A stretch of DNA of 64,000 nt from Amborella trichopoda. Taxonomy: Eukaryota; Streptophyta; Magnoliopsida; Amborellales; Amborellaceae. A program made the position numbers and the translations under genes. This document shows positions 1 to 13,000 of the stretch, piece after piece (positions within the stretch are counted from its first letter, which is position 1; every line of letters begins with the position of its first letter). The stretch lies in assembly GCF_000471905.2 (NCBI RefSeq), contig NW_006497083.1, positions 3,427,013-3,491,012 on the forward strand, given 5' to 3'. A model generated the notes under the pieces. That model searched no databases and was not told the DNA's origin. It was given only the letters and a program-made list of their open reading frames with translations.

Positions 1-58
1 TTAGTCAACCACAATTACTGAAGCCAAATGATATCTTCTTTATTTATGAGTCATACAA

Positions 59-445
59 TAAATTAAATTTATAAATTTAATAAATAAAATATGATTAAGT
101 CAAGTGAAAAATGGCACAAATAAATATAGTATTAAACTACAATAAATAAAAGAAATACATTTTGTTACCTGATATTTTAAAAGGGTATTTAAAATTTGAT
201 ACCGTCTAGAGATCTATGATTAGCTGCTATAAAAAAACAAAATCAGTAAATACTATTATCATTATTCGAATAAATTAAATTTATAAATTTAATAAATAAA
301 ATACAACTAAGTTAAATAGAAAACAACAAAAATAAAAATAAATACTACAATAAATAAAAGAAACTCATTTTGTTACCTAAACTTTTAAAAGGATGCTTAA
401 AATTTGACAGCGTCCACATATCAATGATTAACTGGTATATTGGCC
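59..445 (-). repeat. Two copies of an exon-like segment about 210 bp apart
   Basis: About 59-233 and 269-445 are related copies. Read on the minus strand, each has a T-rich acceptor-like run, a coding-like stretch (QLIIDMWTLSNFKHPFKS in the second copy) and a ggtaacaaaa donor-like end, followed by a similar A/T-rich segment. They look like a tandemly duplicated exon of a decayed gene or transposon. I do not recognise the protein. The first copy has an in-frame stop in the homologous reading. Confidence 0.5.
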
Positions 446-499
446 ATAAATCACAATCTGACAAAAAAAACATATTAAAATTAAAATAACACAAAATAA

Positions 500-860
500 G
501 ATAGAAAATAACAAGAGAGACTTTAGAAGGGAATAAACCTTGAGAGAGAGAGAGGGTGCATGGAGAGAGAAAGGGAGAGAGCATCAAGAAGGAGAGAGGG
601 GAGAAGGGAGGAGAGGAAGAGACATTTAATGAGAGAAAGAAAGAGATATTTACGGAGATATTGAGAGAGATTTAGGAGAGAGTGATGAGTGAGAGGGAAG
701 AAAAAAATGAGAGCGGAAAGAAATTACGTTGATACTTAATTTGAGGAGAGATATTGTTGGAGAGATTTAAGGAGGTGGGAACTTTTAGTTTGAAACTTTT
801 GAAATCAGAGCCAACAATTGAACTATTTTTTAGAAAGAGAGAAAATAGGGAGAGGGACAC
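500..860. repeat. GA-rich purine tract
   Basis: Long imperfect runs of gagagagg-type purine sequence on the + strand, densest at 541-720. The open frames on the minus strand here are low-complexity and probably not genes. Confidence 0.6.
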
Positions 861-1296
861 GGGTCATAAAAATAGGACAAGTCTCCTTCTCACTTAATAT
901 ATAGTAGATAGATAATAGTTTCTACACAAAGGAGAGCAAGATAAGTTGGTTGAAAGATTAGAGAGAAACTTGGTTGAAGGGCTAGGGAGAGAAGTATGCA
1001 ATTATATTGTAGATGCATCAATTTTTGTTTTTAATTTTCATTTTGGTTTCTTGAGGTGTATGTATAAACTATATCTATTGCAAATTTTAGGACTCAAAAG
1101 CATGACCAATCAAGAATGCAAGAGTTATTCATAGAGTATGCAGTGTCTTGATATGTTCTGCACCACATTTTTAGATCAACTACCATATGAATACTTACAC
1201 ATTTTGCTTTTATGATTTAGAGTAATTATTACCAATTTCATTATCCATCAATTAAAAAAAGATAGGACATGTCATGGGTAAAAACATGAATGCGGC

Positions 1297-1308
1297 ACGG
1301 AGGGAGTA
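1297..1308. mobile_element. Possible single end of a Stowaway-type MITE
   Basis: acggagggagta matches the terminal motif of Tc1/mariner-like Stowaway MITEs (CTCCCTCCGT read inverted, next to TA). No matching left end was found, so at most a fragment. The rest of 900-1579 shows nothing recognisable. Confidence 0.3.
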
Positions 1309-1579
1309 AGTATCACAAATAATAATGTTGTGCAGTATATGACCCACTTAAGGCATATAGTGGAATCCATAGCATAAACATGTTGCCCATGCTGCATAAA
1401 AATAACTAAACATGTAAAAACATTATATTAAACTAGGAGGCTCTTCATTTGGCTCATAGCTCAGGTTGTACACCGCAATATACTCGGAATAAGACAAAGC
1501 AAGCATCTACAAGTAGTTAGTCATTGTTTATATTTTGATTTCATGCAATAGTTATATAAACCTATCTGCTTTCTTACTA

Positions 1580-3437
1580 GGCTTTACAAGATTATCTAAA
1601 AAACTTTAGCTGAAAGGCTCAAATGGGTGCTTTTGTTGATGAATTTAGGTCCTTCAACAACTTTTATACGACAATAGGTTAATCACTGGTAGCATTGTTA
1701 ATGCCTAGGAATGTATCCATGCGAGATTGTTGAGTGGAGAACTACAGGTCTTGTTGCAGTTACATATGGAGAGACTTATGATTGAGCAGAATGAGATGTT
1801 TTAAATAAGATTATGGGTTGCATGGGATTTGGACAAAAAATAGAGGGGTTGGATTTTGGGCTGCCTATCTAGCGCTCATTTCTCGATATTGATTAATGGC
1901 TTCCTTAAAAGTTTTCTTTTTTAAAGCATCAAGGGGGATTAAGCTGGGAGACTCTCTATCTATTTTTCTCTTTACTTCAACGGTTTAAGCATTTAGCATG
2001 ATGTTAAGGAATGTGGAGGGATTGAGACATTTTAAAGGCTTTAATGTTTTTTTTAGTTGCCCTTATACATCACATTTGCAGTATGTGGATGACCGATTGA
2101 TATTTTGTGATACAAAGATGGACCAGATAAGTAACATTATAACTTTTTTGAGATAATGTGAGATGGCTTTGGGTTGAAGGTGAACTTTGGTGAAACATCT
2201 TTGATGGAAGTGGGGCCTAGGAGTGAATTGGTGAACTTTTCAGCTTCTTATATGGGTTGCCTTGTAGAAAAATTTCCTATCAAATATTTGGGTCTACCTG
2301 TCTTGAACTACCGACTACCTAGAGCAACGTGGGACTCAGTTTTGAAAAGATTTAGGTTAAATTAAATATGTGGAAGACTAGATTTTTATCTATATAGGGC
2401 CGAATAACATGGATCATGTCTTTCTTGGCATATCTTCCAATTTATCAAATGACTCTCTTGAACATGCCTAGTGTAGTTATCAAAGAGATCGAGAAGAGGA
2501 TGAGAAATTTTTTTTTTGGTTAGTTTGGATAGAGCTTGATCTCTAAAGATGGAAGGTGCCTTGGTATTAGAAAGATGAAGCTTGTCAATAGAGCATTATT
2601 AGCCAAGTGGTGGTGAATATCTATATAAGGTGACGAATAGTTGTGGAGGATAGTGCTCGTGGCAAAGCATGGTGAATAATGTAATTCACAACTTATTGAA
2701 AGAGGAAGAGTAGCAGCCTTTCAATCTCATATATGGAAAGGTATTATGGCATGTAAATTGATTATTGAAAGAAATATATGTTAGATGGTAGGGAAGGGGG
2801 ATAAGATTTCATTTTGGCATCACAAGTGGATTGGAGACAGGCATTTGAAGACTCTTTTTCTATATTTATTTTCTAAAGTTAACCACCCTATGGACAAAGT
2901 CATTGAGATGAACGAGGGGCTTGAACAAGGAATGGTATAGAGGATAGAATGCTCTTGCAATAGGGTCTCAGACTTAGTTCTCGCAACTTATTGATATTTG
3001 AAGCGGCTGGATGATGTTTATATTGTGCAAAATGCAAAAGATGAGGTGTTTTGGGAAAGAGAATATGATGTGAATGTTCTTTGTTAAATCAACATATCGC
3101 TTGTTATTTCATGGTCATTTAAGATGGATGGAACCAAAAGTAAAAAAGATTTTGAGAATACCCCATTCTCCATAAAGTGCAAGCTTTAATTTGGATTGTG
3201 ATGCAAGGGAGAGCTGTTAATGTGGATTACCTTGAGAAATACAGTAGAATTTTGGTTAATATTTGTTTGTTTTGTAAGAATAATGGGGAATTATCTGAGC
3301 ATGTCTTTTATTTGTCCCATTTGGGAATGGGCTTTTTAAAAGATGGGGATTTCTATGATACTGCCACGAAAACACAAATAGTCAATCAGCTGAGTTTGCC
3401 CTGTTTGCCTTCAATAGGGAAGATTTTTTTTATATAA
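1580..3437 (+). mobile_element. L1-clade LINE remnant (RT to zf-RVT)
   Basis: Broken pieces of an L1 ORF2 in order: an RT segment (YKIISK-like) near 1590, a YVDD-like active-site region near 2085, KYLGLPVLNYRLPRATWDSV (2270-2340), the linker ending LAKWWW near 2610, and a C-terminal zf-RVT-like part (LVNICLFCKNNGELSEHVFY) near 3260-3310. Many stops and frame changes make it an old pseudogene. It ends about 450 bp before the HisRS start codon. Confidence 0.75.
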
Positions 3438-3440
3438 AGA

Positions 3441-3884
3441 GGTTACAATTATTATTATCCATCAATAAATCAGTTAGTTATCAGTATATGATTTTAAATT
3501 AGGCTTACAACACAAAAAACATTCTCAAACTCTATGACACAACAGCTATCCAATTTGACACATGATGGCAAGAGGTAGTGCAACGGTAAATGGTCTCATG
3601 ATATCCAGTCCAAAAGCATGAACCATGAAAAAAATGAAACAATAAACCGTTCGGGTCGTGGCCCCACCGTTACCAGAGTAGAGTTGAGTTCAACATGATG
3701 TTTTCTAGTAGTCCTGCTCTCTCCACCATCGACCATCAATCATTCAATGGATGGCGATGACTCCGAGTGTAAGCTTTTCTCGTAGTCCTGAAAACTGTAA
3801 AACATTTTTTGCACGTATTTTATCGTTGGGTACGACCCCACTTACTCTCCGCGCCCCTCTGCGTCCCTCTTTCGCTCTCTCAAC
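3441..3884 (+). promoter_or_regulatory. HisRS 5' flank and likely leader
   Basis: The only non-transposon DNA between the upstream L1 remnant and the start codon. No convincing TATA box is visible. The last 60 bases before the ATG are C/T-rich, as in plant leaders. A short motif, ttttct(a/c)gtagtcctg, occurs twice (about 3703 and 3774). The transcription start cannot be placed. Confidence 0.4.
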
Positions 3885-4020
3885 ATGCCTACAAGTGCTT
3901 CAGTGCTATTCTGTTGCCCCCATTTGAGGCTCACTTTGAGACTCTTCAACGCCTTCCCCTTCAGGTTTCGCAGTATCCGCCCTCTCTGTGCTTCTCATGC
4001 TTCATCATTCACTTCAGGGG
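3885..4020 (+). CDS. HRS1: HisRS exon 1 (transit peptide)
   Basis: Begins at ATG 3885 and encodes [16 protein letters not shown] and onward to TSG. It ends in phase 1 before a gtaaaa donor, and its last base completes an Asp codon with exon 2. The overlapping frame that opens at 3809 begins with TTG and would leave the wrong phase at the donor, so 3885 is chosen. The peptide has no Asp or Glu and several Arg residues, which suits organelle import. Confidence 0.85.
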
Positions 4021-7000
4021 GTAAAATCCTCATTCTTCTTCTCTCTGCAACCTTTTTAGTGCTTTCTTTCAAATGCATGGTATGTGCTCTGAGATTGCTT
4101 ATAGTAATCTCTGCAACTTTGTTATGGAAGTTTACTAGGCTTGGATTGTTTGAGTCCTGGAGACTAGTATCGCTCTGATGCTTGGAAGATATAAACCACC
4201 AACATGAACTCTATCTCGATGATTTTTTGTGGAAATGAGTAATTTTGGAGAATTGTTTTTAAAAACGAAATTACTTGGCCATTTTTGGTTAACCCAATGG
4301 TTTTGGTGCTGATAGTGATTAAGCTCTTGTAATGAATGTGGAAATCTGCAATTGGGTTTTTTCTGATTGACCTTCGCAGTTCTAGAAATACTGAAACTTG
4401 TCGAGATGGGTCTGTATAAGTGGCATTTTAGCCATTTGGTTAACCCAATGGGTTTGGTGCTGATGGTGATTAAGCTCTTGTGATGAATGTGGAAATCTGC
4501 AATTGGGTTTTTTCTGATTGACCTTTGCAGTTCTAGAAATACTGAAACTTGTTTAGATGGGTCTGTATAATTGGCGTTTTAGTGCAAATTATTCAATTCA
4601 TTGACTTTTAGATGAATATGTAGGCAGATCAAATAGTGGAAGCTATTGAAAGTACAAGTGGAAATCGTGCACTGTATGGACCTGCATTTTGAGTTTTATG
4701 CATTCATTCAGACGACTGAAAGTGAAAGTCCAACAGAAATCACTAATGCCACTGATGCATTTTCTTGTGCACTGAAAGTCCTGATTAAAGAGTTTTTTTT
4801 TTTTCTCTAGTAATTTGCCCATTCTTGAAGAGTGCTAGATTCCCCACTAAGTTTATACTCTCTAAAACCATACAGGGCTGATTTATTACGAATTCTGAAT
4901 TCAATGCTCAATTGATGTCTTTTATGTAGCGTTTCAAAACTCGCCTGAGTCGACTTAGACTCAACTGAGCAACTGAGAAAGGTACCCAGTCGAGGATAAT
5001 TTCTTATACAGTCTTGGGTTTCTTAAATTCACTTAAAAATAACAAATTTTGTTAACAAATCACTAATTAATGATTTAGATGACTTGTGAATTTTTCTTAT
5101 TATACGCTCTAGTTGGGATAAGACTTTGATGATGATGATGATGATGACATGCTCTAATTTTCTATTTTTCCTTTTTTTGGATTTACTAAATTGTTTCAAG
5201 CTATAGATCAATTTTTCATTGATAATTCATCTTCTATATAATTCTTTTCATCTTTTATTAGACTTTTAATGATTGTTCTAAGAAGGGTGATGACCTTAAA
5301 CCTTCCCTTAACCCATCTCATACCTTGGTAAAGGGGCTAGGTTGTGTTAGGCAGGTAGCCACTGTAAAACTTTGTCATAACTTATTATGAATCTTGAACT
5401 TATAGTATGTGCTTATGCTATGATAAAAAATTTGAGGCCTTATGGGCTCACTGAGAGTATGGCCCTTAATAGAGAAGAATGGCAGACCATGATTCATGTA
5501 GCCCTTCTCAATTAGTTGGAAAAAGGCTTAGACGGTGTGGTGGTGATTAGACTTTTAATGATGGTTATGACATATTTTTCTTTTTCACTATTTTAAATTA
5601 TTTTAAGCAATTTTTTGGTACTCTTTTTTGTGATTGCTGAGCCTTTTTTGGGCTCGTGTAGGACTCGGGCAAGTGCATGATTCCACTCCGCTCTGAAGGG
5701 AGACTTGTCCCTAACCGAAGCCAAGTTTGTTAACATTGTTTTTATGATAAAGGACCTCAACTAGATCAAAACTAGACCACTTCACCTCCTAGGGTCGCTC
5801 TAGGACCTGGAGCCCCAATTTCAAACGCCCTCCTTCGGACTTTGAATCGCAGGAATTTTTAGAGCTCTCCTATCTCCTACACTCAACCTTCTTTCCTTCT
5901 TCTGGGGAACACATACTTATTTGGTGCCCAACCCCATCTGGGAGATTCTCAGTGTCTTCCTTCTACAGGAAGCTAATCGAACCCCCTACTTTCCTGCATG
6001 CTCCTGCTCCCATAGGTGATATGGTGTGGTACTCCTTCCTCCTCCCCCCCACACCCCGGCACCCCCAAGATAAAGGTATTTATGTGGATTGCTCTAGCCG
6101 AGAGAGTCCTCACGGTGGACCGATTGCAAAGGAGAGCCTTGGCCATACCAAACTGGTGTGTAATGATGTTTGGCTGACGAAGAAATGAACAGTCACGTCT
6201 TCCTTCACTGCCCTCTTGGGCAAGAACTGTGGAATGCACTGCTCCAACTCTTCAAATGACAGTGGGTCAGCCCTCATTCTGTCCCCCACCTCTTCTCCTC
6301 ACTCCACCCCTACCCCTGGGCCAATTCAGGAACTTTGTTGTGAAAGGCTGCTACGGCTGCCTTACTCTGGCTCCTGTGGATTAAGCGTAACTCTAGGATC
6401 TTCCGAGGTGAACATTCCCCCCCCCCTCTTTGAAAAACTCGAAGTGAAGGTGATCTTTTGGGCCTCCAACCATCCCCTCTTTCAAGGCTTTCCCTCATCG
6501 GCTTTCCATCAAGATGGGCAAGCTTTTCTCCACCTCAACGAGCATCATATTTCTCGTGCCTCCCTTTCGATCCCTCTGAAGCCTGGCTTACTCAAACTTA
6601 ACTTTGATGGTTGTTCACTCGACAACCCAAGGCCAGCCGGAATTGGATGCCTCTTCCTAAACCATGAAGGATCTATTCCGGTCACTTTTTCCAAGCATGT
6701 AGCCCACACTGACTCTCAAACAGCAGAGGCTTTAGCTCTTTTAGAAGGCCACAAACTCTTCGATAACAACTGGAGCCATGGTTTAGTTGATGAAGGTCAC
6801 TCATGCAGTGTTATATCCTGGGCATCAGGCTCCTTAGAATGCCCCTGGTACTTGTTACCAATTTTTGATGAAATTTCCAATATAACAAGGGACCTTAAAC
6901 TCTTTTGGAATCATGTGTGGAGAGAGAGCAACTTTGATACTGACTCTCTAGCCAAAGAAGGGGCACTAAATGTCACAGTTTGAGTGTACTTTTTCTAGAC

Positions 7001-10000
7001 TCAGACCAACAGTCCCTTCCCCCTTCCCCCTTCGCTTTCACTTCTTCTCTTCCCCTATCTTTTCTTGTTTTCTTCTACCCAAGGTGGTCTTCCATTCCTG
7101 GAAGCAACTTTTGTAATTTCACACATAGTAATACAATATAGTTAACCTTCTCAAAAAATAAAATGGCTTTGTTGATGTCTTGTAAAGATGCCTAATGGGG
7201 TATCTCAAAGTGTTGATTAGGCTTTGAATCTTGTCACATTTGTTTAGGAATGTTAGGCTGAAATTTTAGGGTGGCATATGAACTTAATCAGGGCTGCCTT
7301 TCCTCCTTATGGATCATTATCATTATCATCATTTTAGCCTTTTTCCAATTAATTGGGGTCGGCTACATGAATCCTGGTTCTCCATTTTGCTCTATTAAAG
7401 GACATATCCTTAGTGAGGCCATAAGTCCCCATATCTTTTTAGACTACTTCCAACCACATTCTTGTGGGCCTACCCTTGCCCTTTTTAGTTGTGCTTTTCC
7501 TCCTTATGGATACTCTATGCTAATACAGGTTTGCTTGCGATCCATGTGATCATTAAGGTTGAGTGACGTATGAGAAATGAAATTCATTGACTTAATTTTA
7601 AATCATCAAAAGGTTAGAATCTGTAAGATTGTTAATTGATGAAACAATCTTAATAATAGAGTAAAATAGCCCTTCTCCAAATTCACAAGAACTGACTTTT
7701 CTTATGCACAATAAATGGACTATCTATGTATAACTTTCCGTACTCCACTTGAACTGATCATTGATACTTACAATTAATAGCTTTTTCCCTCTGAGTAATA
7801 GTGTTTGTCTTTCTTATTCAATGACTTATAAACAAATATGATCTAAACAGGTGGATGTGGAAGTATGTCATCTAAGTGATTTCTTATAGATATAACAAAA
7901 ATCAATTTTGATATGTTTGCCCTATATTTAAATAGGATTAGAAGCAAATAGGACACACTTGTATTATCTTTATAAAGAGTGGGTAAAAATACTTCGAGTT
8001 CCAGGATTACTCATTGGAAGTGAAAAACATAGATCTATGTTTTGCATTTAGCTAAACATGGATGTACCATCTTTCCTCTTGTGCCAAGAAATGAAGGAGC
8101 ATCCCTAAATATGCAGATGGCAAAAGTATACTTTCTATTGTCGTGATAACTTCATTGTGAATCCAGAATAAGTCAACATCAATCTATTTATTTGATGATT
8201 TGATAAATAGGTGTCATCTGTGTATTTATTAGAACCTGTATGGCATGGATTGACAACCTATATTTCATGATAACTGTCTAGCACCGTAATCGTAAAAGAT
8301 ATGAGAGTCGTCTGACCAATACAAATGTGAGTTTGGTTTAGTAAGAAAACTCACCATATGATGATCACTCGGGTTGAGCTGAAGAGGTGTACAAATTGCC
8401 ATGTTATTGATGAGTTATGTGGAATTCTCTTATCATAATTAAAGTGATGTTCGAAAGTCTTATTAATCACAAATCTCAATACCTATAAAATATAAAAGAT
8501 ATTCCATGTCTTATGATACTGGTACTACACACTGTCGTTAAAATGCAATATAGTGGAGATGTCATTACGTCATCCACATAAACAAGAAGGTATCTTGGCT
8601 CCTATACTTTTTGTATTAGGACTACTTTTTCAGTTTAATTGCTCTCGTTACTATTGCTACTAATGTGGTTTCTCACATGCCCCAAAATGTTAATACAACA
8701 TATGATTTCATTTTGAAACTACTTTCTATTTGCTCAATCTATGACTTCGTCTGTAGATCTTGATCTTTCTTTTAGGATGAGTTTTGTTCGAAGCTTGAAC
8801 ATGTACATTTTGAAGAATTGTGAACACATTCCCCCAACTTATGGTTTTCTATTATAGTTTTGGATTTTCCAGGTTTATCTCAATGGATCAAAATTATACT
8901 ATGATTTTCCAGTTAGCAACCCTGGGAAATTAGTTGATCTTTGTGGTCACATGTATGAGATATTCATCCAATACATTTCATTCATCCAGTACATTTCATT
9001 GACTCGTTGTTTGACTCCCACAGTCTGTTTTTTCTGCTTATACTTTTTCTTTAACTTTGCATATAGTATTCTTTGCATGTTGATTGTTAAAGGTCTTCTG
9101 TAATATGTTAAATCTGACAGCTTCTTGCATATTTTTTGAGTATTTGTGTTGTAATGTTGTTCACTATTTTGACATTGAGAAAAAAAATGTTTTGACAAAC
9201 CTTGAGAATAGGAATGGAGCCTCCATATGCCGTTTTTATCTTCTTGTCCTTTTGGTTTGTAAAAAAGATAATATGTCAAAACAAATCAATTGATAATTGT
9301 TTTTATGGAACTCTTCTAATTTCTATACTATCAGAGTGAATATTTTGCTGTGATATCTTTTACCATTCTCAGTATAGTGATTTGTGTCTGACCTTTCCCT
9401 TTGAAACCTCGTATCCCTGCATGCTGATTAGAGGACCTTAAATTTCTGCATAAATTTCTTGTCTCCTTTTCTGGGAAATCCTCAATAACCAGTCTATAGA
9501 ACTTCTTAGTTTATATTTTAGTCCTGAAGTAATATGTAAATGTGCACTTTCTAACTGTTGCTAACTTCTTCTGTTAAGTATAATTTCAGATACTGCCGTT
9601 TATAATTCAAATTCCCTTGATAAAGGGAACTCAATTGCACACAAACGACATGGCGGTTTGGAAGCTTTTTCGTCACCGACTGTAGAAAATGTGGCCATTG
9701 ATGTCAATCCACCACGGGGGACCCGAGATTTCCCTCCAGAGGAGATGCGTCTCCGAAGTTGGCTCTTCCAAAACTTTAGAGAGGTATTTATTTTCTCTGT
9801 TGAAGATTGTGCTGTTCATGTTTTCTTACTGCCTAACTTCTTATGATCCTCTTTTTTGAAGGTATCTGCTTTGTTTGCATTTGAAGAGGTTGATTTCCCA
9901 GTCCTTGAGTCTGAAGCGCTGTTTATCAGAAAAGCAGGGGAGGAAATTTCAGAGCAGGTATGCATATGGCTAATTTCTATAGTTTGTGCTATACCTGTGG

Positions 10001-13000
10001 GTTTCTTGTCCATTTTCTTTGTGCTAACTCCTTTTCATTGTGTCATTGCTTTGTGTAGCTTGTTTGTGCATTGCCAATATTTACATGCAATTAGAATCTT
10101 ATGAAACTAATGTGATTATTTAAATATTTCTCTTTCTATTGATGTTCCTTTGGAGCTTACTCTTGATTTTAAATTCAAGATTTTCTTACTGTTTTGTACC
10201 TAGGTTTATTGATCGAAGTAGTTGTATTAGCTTTTACAGTTCGAAATCTTTTTAATTTTTTATGACCTTCCATGATCAAATTCACAGTGATGTGCATTTA
10301 AAACATCTGGATTTATTTCTGATTACATTCATAGGTGATTGTTGTATTGGATCGCCTAACCATTACATCTTATTAAATGTAAGAGCTTTAGAAAGGAGTA
10401 AGAGGATTTCACTTGCTTATTGTTCCCAGTGAATCTCATTTCTGATCTGTTCAAGGGAGCTAGAGGATTTCCAATCAGTAGTTTCGTAGTTTTAAATCTT
10501 CCCAAGGCCAGAATCAAAGTTTTTGCTTTCCATTGAGCTACTATTGGATTCAAAGTAATCACTGAAGGTGCCTATTTTAACTTACCTAATCACAGAGATT
10601 TGAACCTTTTAAGAAATAAATATTGATACTTGAAAAACCTTTCAGAAATAAATCCTGTATATGTTCTCGTTGAGATTGAATTTCAAAATAAAATAGAATG
10701 AAAAATGTATAGAGTCTAAATTAATTATGATAAATCATTGCATGCCACATGCACCATTCTAATTATGTGAGAGTTCTGCATATCATGAAGGGTGTATATG
10801 CAGATTGGGCAGGCCTTGGTGGACGTGTATGGGATGGAATTCTTAAGGCTTTAACACGAGTATCAGCACTGCAGCACAATGCTTGAAATTTCAGCAAATT
10901 TCAGCTATTTTTCAAATTTATTTGGGGTTCATATGGAGAATCCTGTGTGTCATGGAGCTCTGTTTTAGTTCTTGGGTGGTTGTAAGGGTATGGAGCTCTG
11001 TTTTAGTTCTTGGGTNNNNNNNNNNNNNNNNNNNNNNNNNNNNNNNNNNNNNNNNNNNNNNNNNNNNNNNNNNNNNNNNNNNNNNNNNNNNNNNNNNNNN
11101 NNNNNNNNNNNNNNNNNNNNNNNNNNNNNNNNNNNNNNNNNNNNNNNNNNNNNNNNNNNNNNNNNNNNNNNNNNNNNNNNNNNNNNNNNNNNNNNNNNNN
11201 NNNNNNNNNNNNNNNNNNNNNNNNNNNNNNNNNNNNNNNNNNNNNNNNNNNNNNNNNNNNNNNNNNNNNNNNNNNNNNNNNNNNNNNNNNNNNNNNNNNN
11301 NNNNNNNNNNNNNNNNNNNNNNNNNNNNNNNNNNNNNNNNNNNNNNNNNNNNNNNNNNNNNNNNNNNNNNNNNNNNNNNNNNNNNNNNNNNNNNNNNNNN
11401 NNNNNNNNNNNNNNNNNNNNNNNNNNNNNNNNNNNNNNNNNNNNNNNNNNNNNNNNNNNNNNNNNNNNNNNNNNNNNNNNNGAATTGTTATTCATTATCA
11501 TTAGGGCCTTTTCTGAACATGTGGGGTTGGCTACATGAATCATGGTCTGTAATTCTGTCCTATCAAAGTCCACACCTTTAGTGAAGCCATAAGTCCCCAT
11601 ATCTTTTCTCATTACTTCCAGCCATGTCTTTTTGGGCCTTCCTCTTGCCCTTTTTGAGCATTCTTTAGGATTCATAGAAAGTTTTGGCAAAGTGTCACGT
11701 TGGCTGCCTACCTAACACAACCCACCTCCTTTGCTCAGGCTTGGGAGAGGTAAAGTTTGAGGTCCTCACCCTTCTTAGACCATAAATAGAAAATTATTAT
11801 TATTATTATTATTATTATTTTTATGTATGAAAGGATTTTGAAGCGAGATTCACAAATGCATCCAATTTTGAGGCAATGTAAGCTATTGATCCCAGTGTTT
11901 TAAAATGCGGGATGCGGCCAAAAGTGGTGGGGGGGACCGATGCGGTTTGGATGGGGGTGCATCGCGACGATGAGGTCATTAAATATAAAAAAATTCGAAA
12001 TCTAAAAAAATAGGTTAATACATAGAAAAATACATGGATGTGATATATGTGATATTAGGTATTTTAGTTTAATAATTAACTCCAAAAATATTAGTTGTCG
12101 GATATTCTGTATCCATTATCTCTTGATAGAAACTAGAAACTAGCTTCATAAAACATTCAAACAATCAACAACCATAAGCACAAATTTGCAACCACAAACT
12201 TTAAAGTTACAAAATAGTGATACTACAAACAAAAAGTCCATGTCTCCATGAAGATTAAAGAATAAAGAGTTTTGAAGTCATGCTCAAGAAGAGTTAATAA
12301 TTAATACAATCATCCATTCATCATAGAAGTTATCTTGAGAGACAATTTTGAAGTCAATTTTTCAAATATTAATCAGAGAAGTTATCTTGAGAGTTGTCAT
12401 GTGCATCATCAATATCATCCTCGGCGGCCTCCACGTATTCTTCTTCCTCGGTCTCCTCTGAGTCAACCTCCTCCTCCTCGACCTCTGGAGCTTATGTGCG
12501 AGTACGACTAGACCCGCTCTTCTACTCCTTTGTACTCTAGTGTTAGGTTGATCTTCTTCATTAGCCCCTGTTGCTAGCTCGACATCGAGCCATGTAAGAT
12601 CCTCACCATCAAACACACACTCTAGTCTTTGATCCATGGTCCACTCACTTGTGGAATCACCATCAACTTCATACAATTGAATAGGGTTGAGCTTCATGCG
12701 ATTTTCATACCTCTCCCTGAGTCGCTCGTTATACTGCACATAAACCAAATCATTCAACTTTTTCTGCTCCAACCTATTTCCTTTTGTTGTATGGAGTTGT
12801 GGTAGAAAATTGAAATTAGATAAATTAGATTTTATATTAGAAAATTGAAATTTGAAATTGAAATTCAAGAAATAAGGATTAAGGAATAAGGAGTTAAGGA
12901 CTTACATGTTCAAATGCACTTCAATTGCGTTCACAACTAGATGAGCTACTTGTGAGATTCAACATTCGAATAGCGAGATGTTGTAAATTTGGTGTCTCGC

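Noticed and set aside
2174-2365. Small gene of 63 codons
   Set aside because: It is part of the RT domain of the L1 remnant at 1580-3437.
3809-4024. 71-aa frame over HisRS exon 1
   Set aside because: It begins with TTG, and its phase at the 4020/4021 donor does not fit exon 2. The frame from ATG 3885 does.
9856-10104. 82-codon frame continuing past HisRS exon 3
   Set aside because: Conserved protein similarity stops at the gtatgc donor (9957/9958). The rest is intron.
10883-11690. Frames of 164-241 codons around 11.0-11.7 kb
   Set aside because: They are open only because they cross the N gap. The same applies at 56352-57332.
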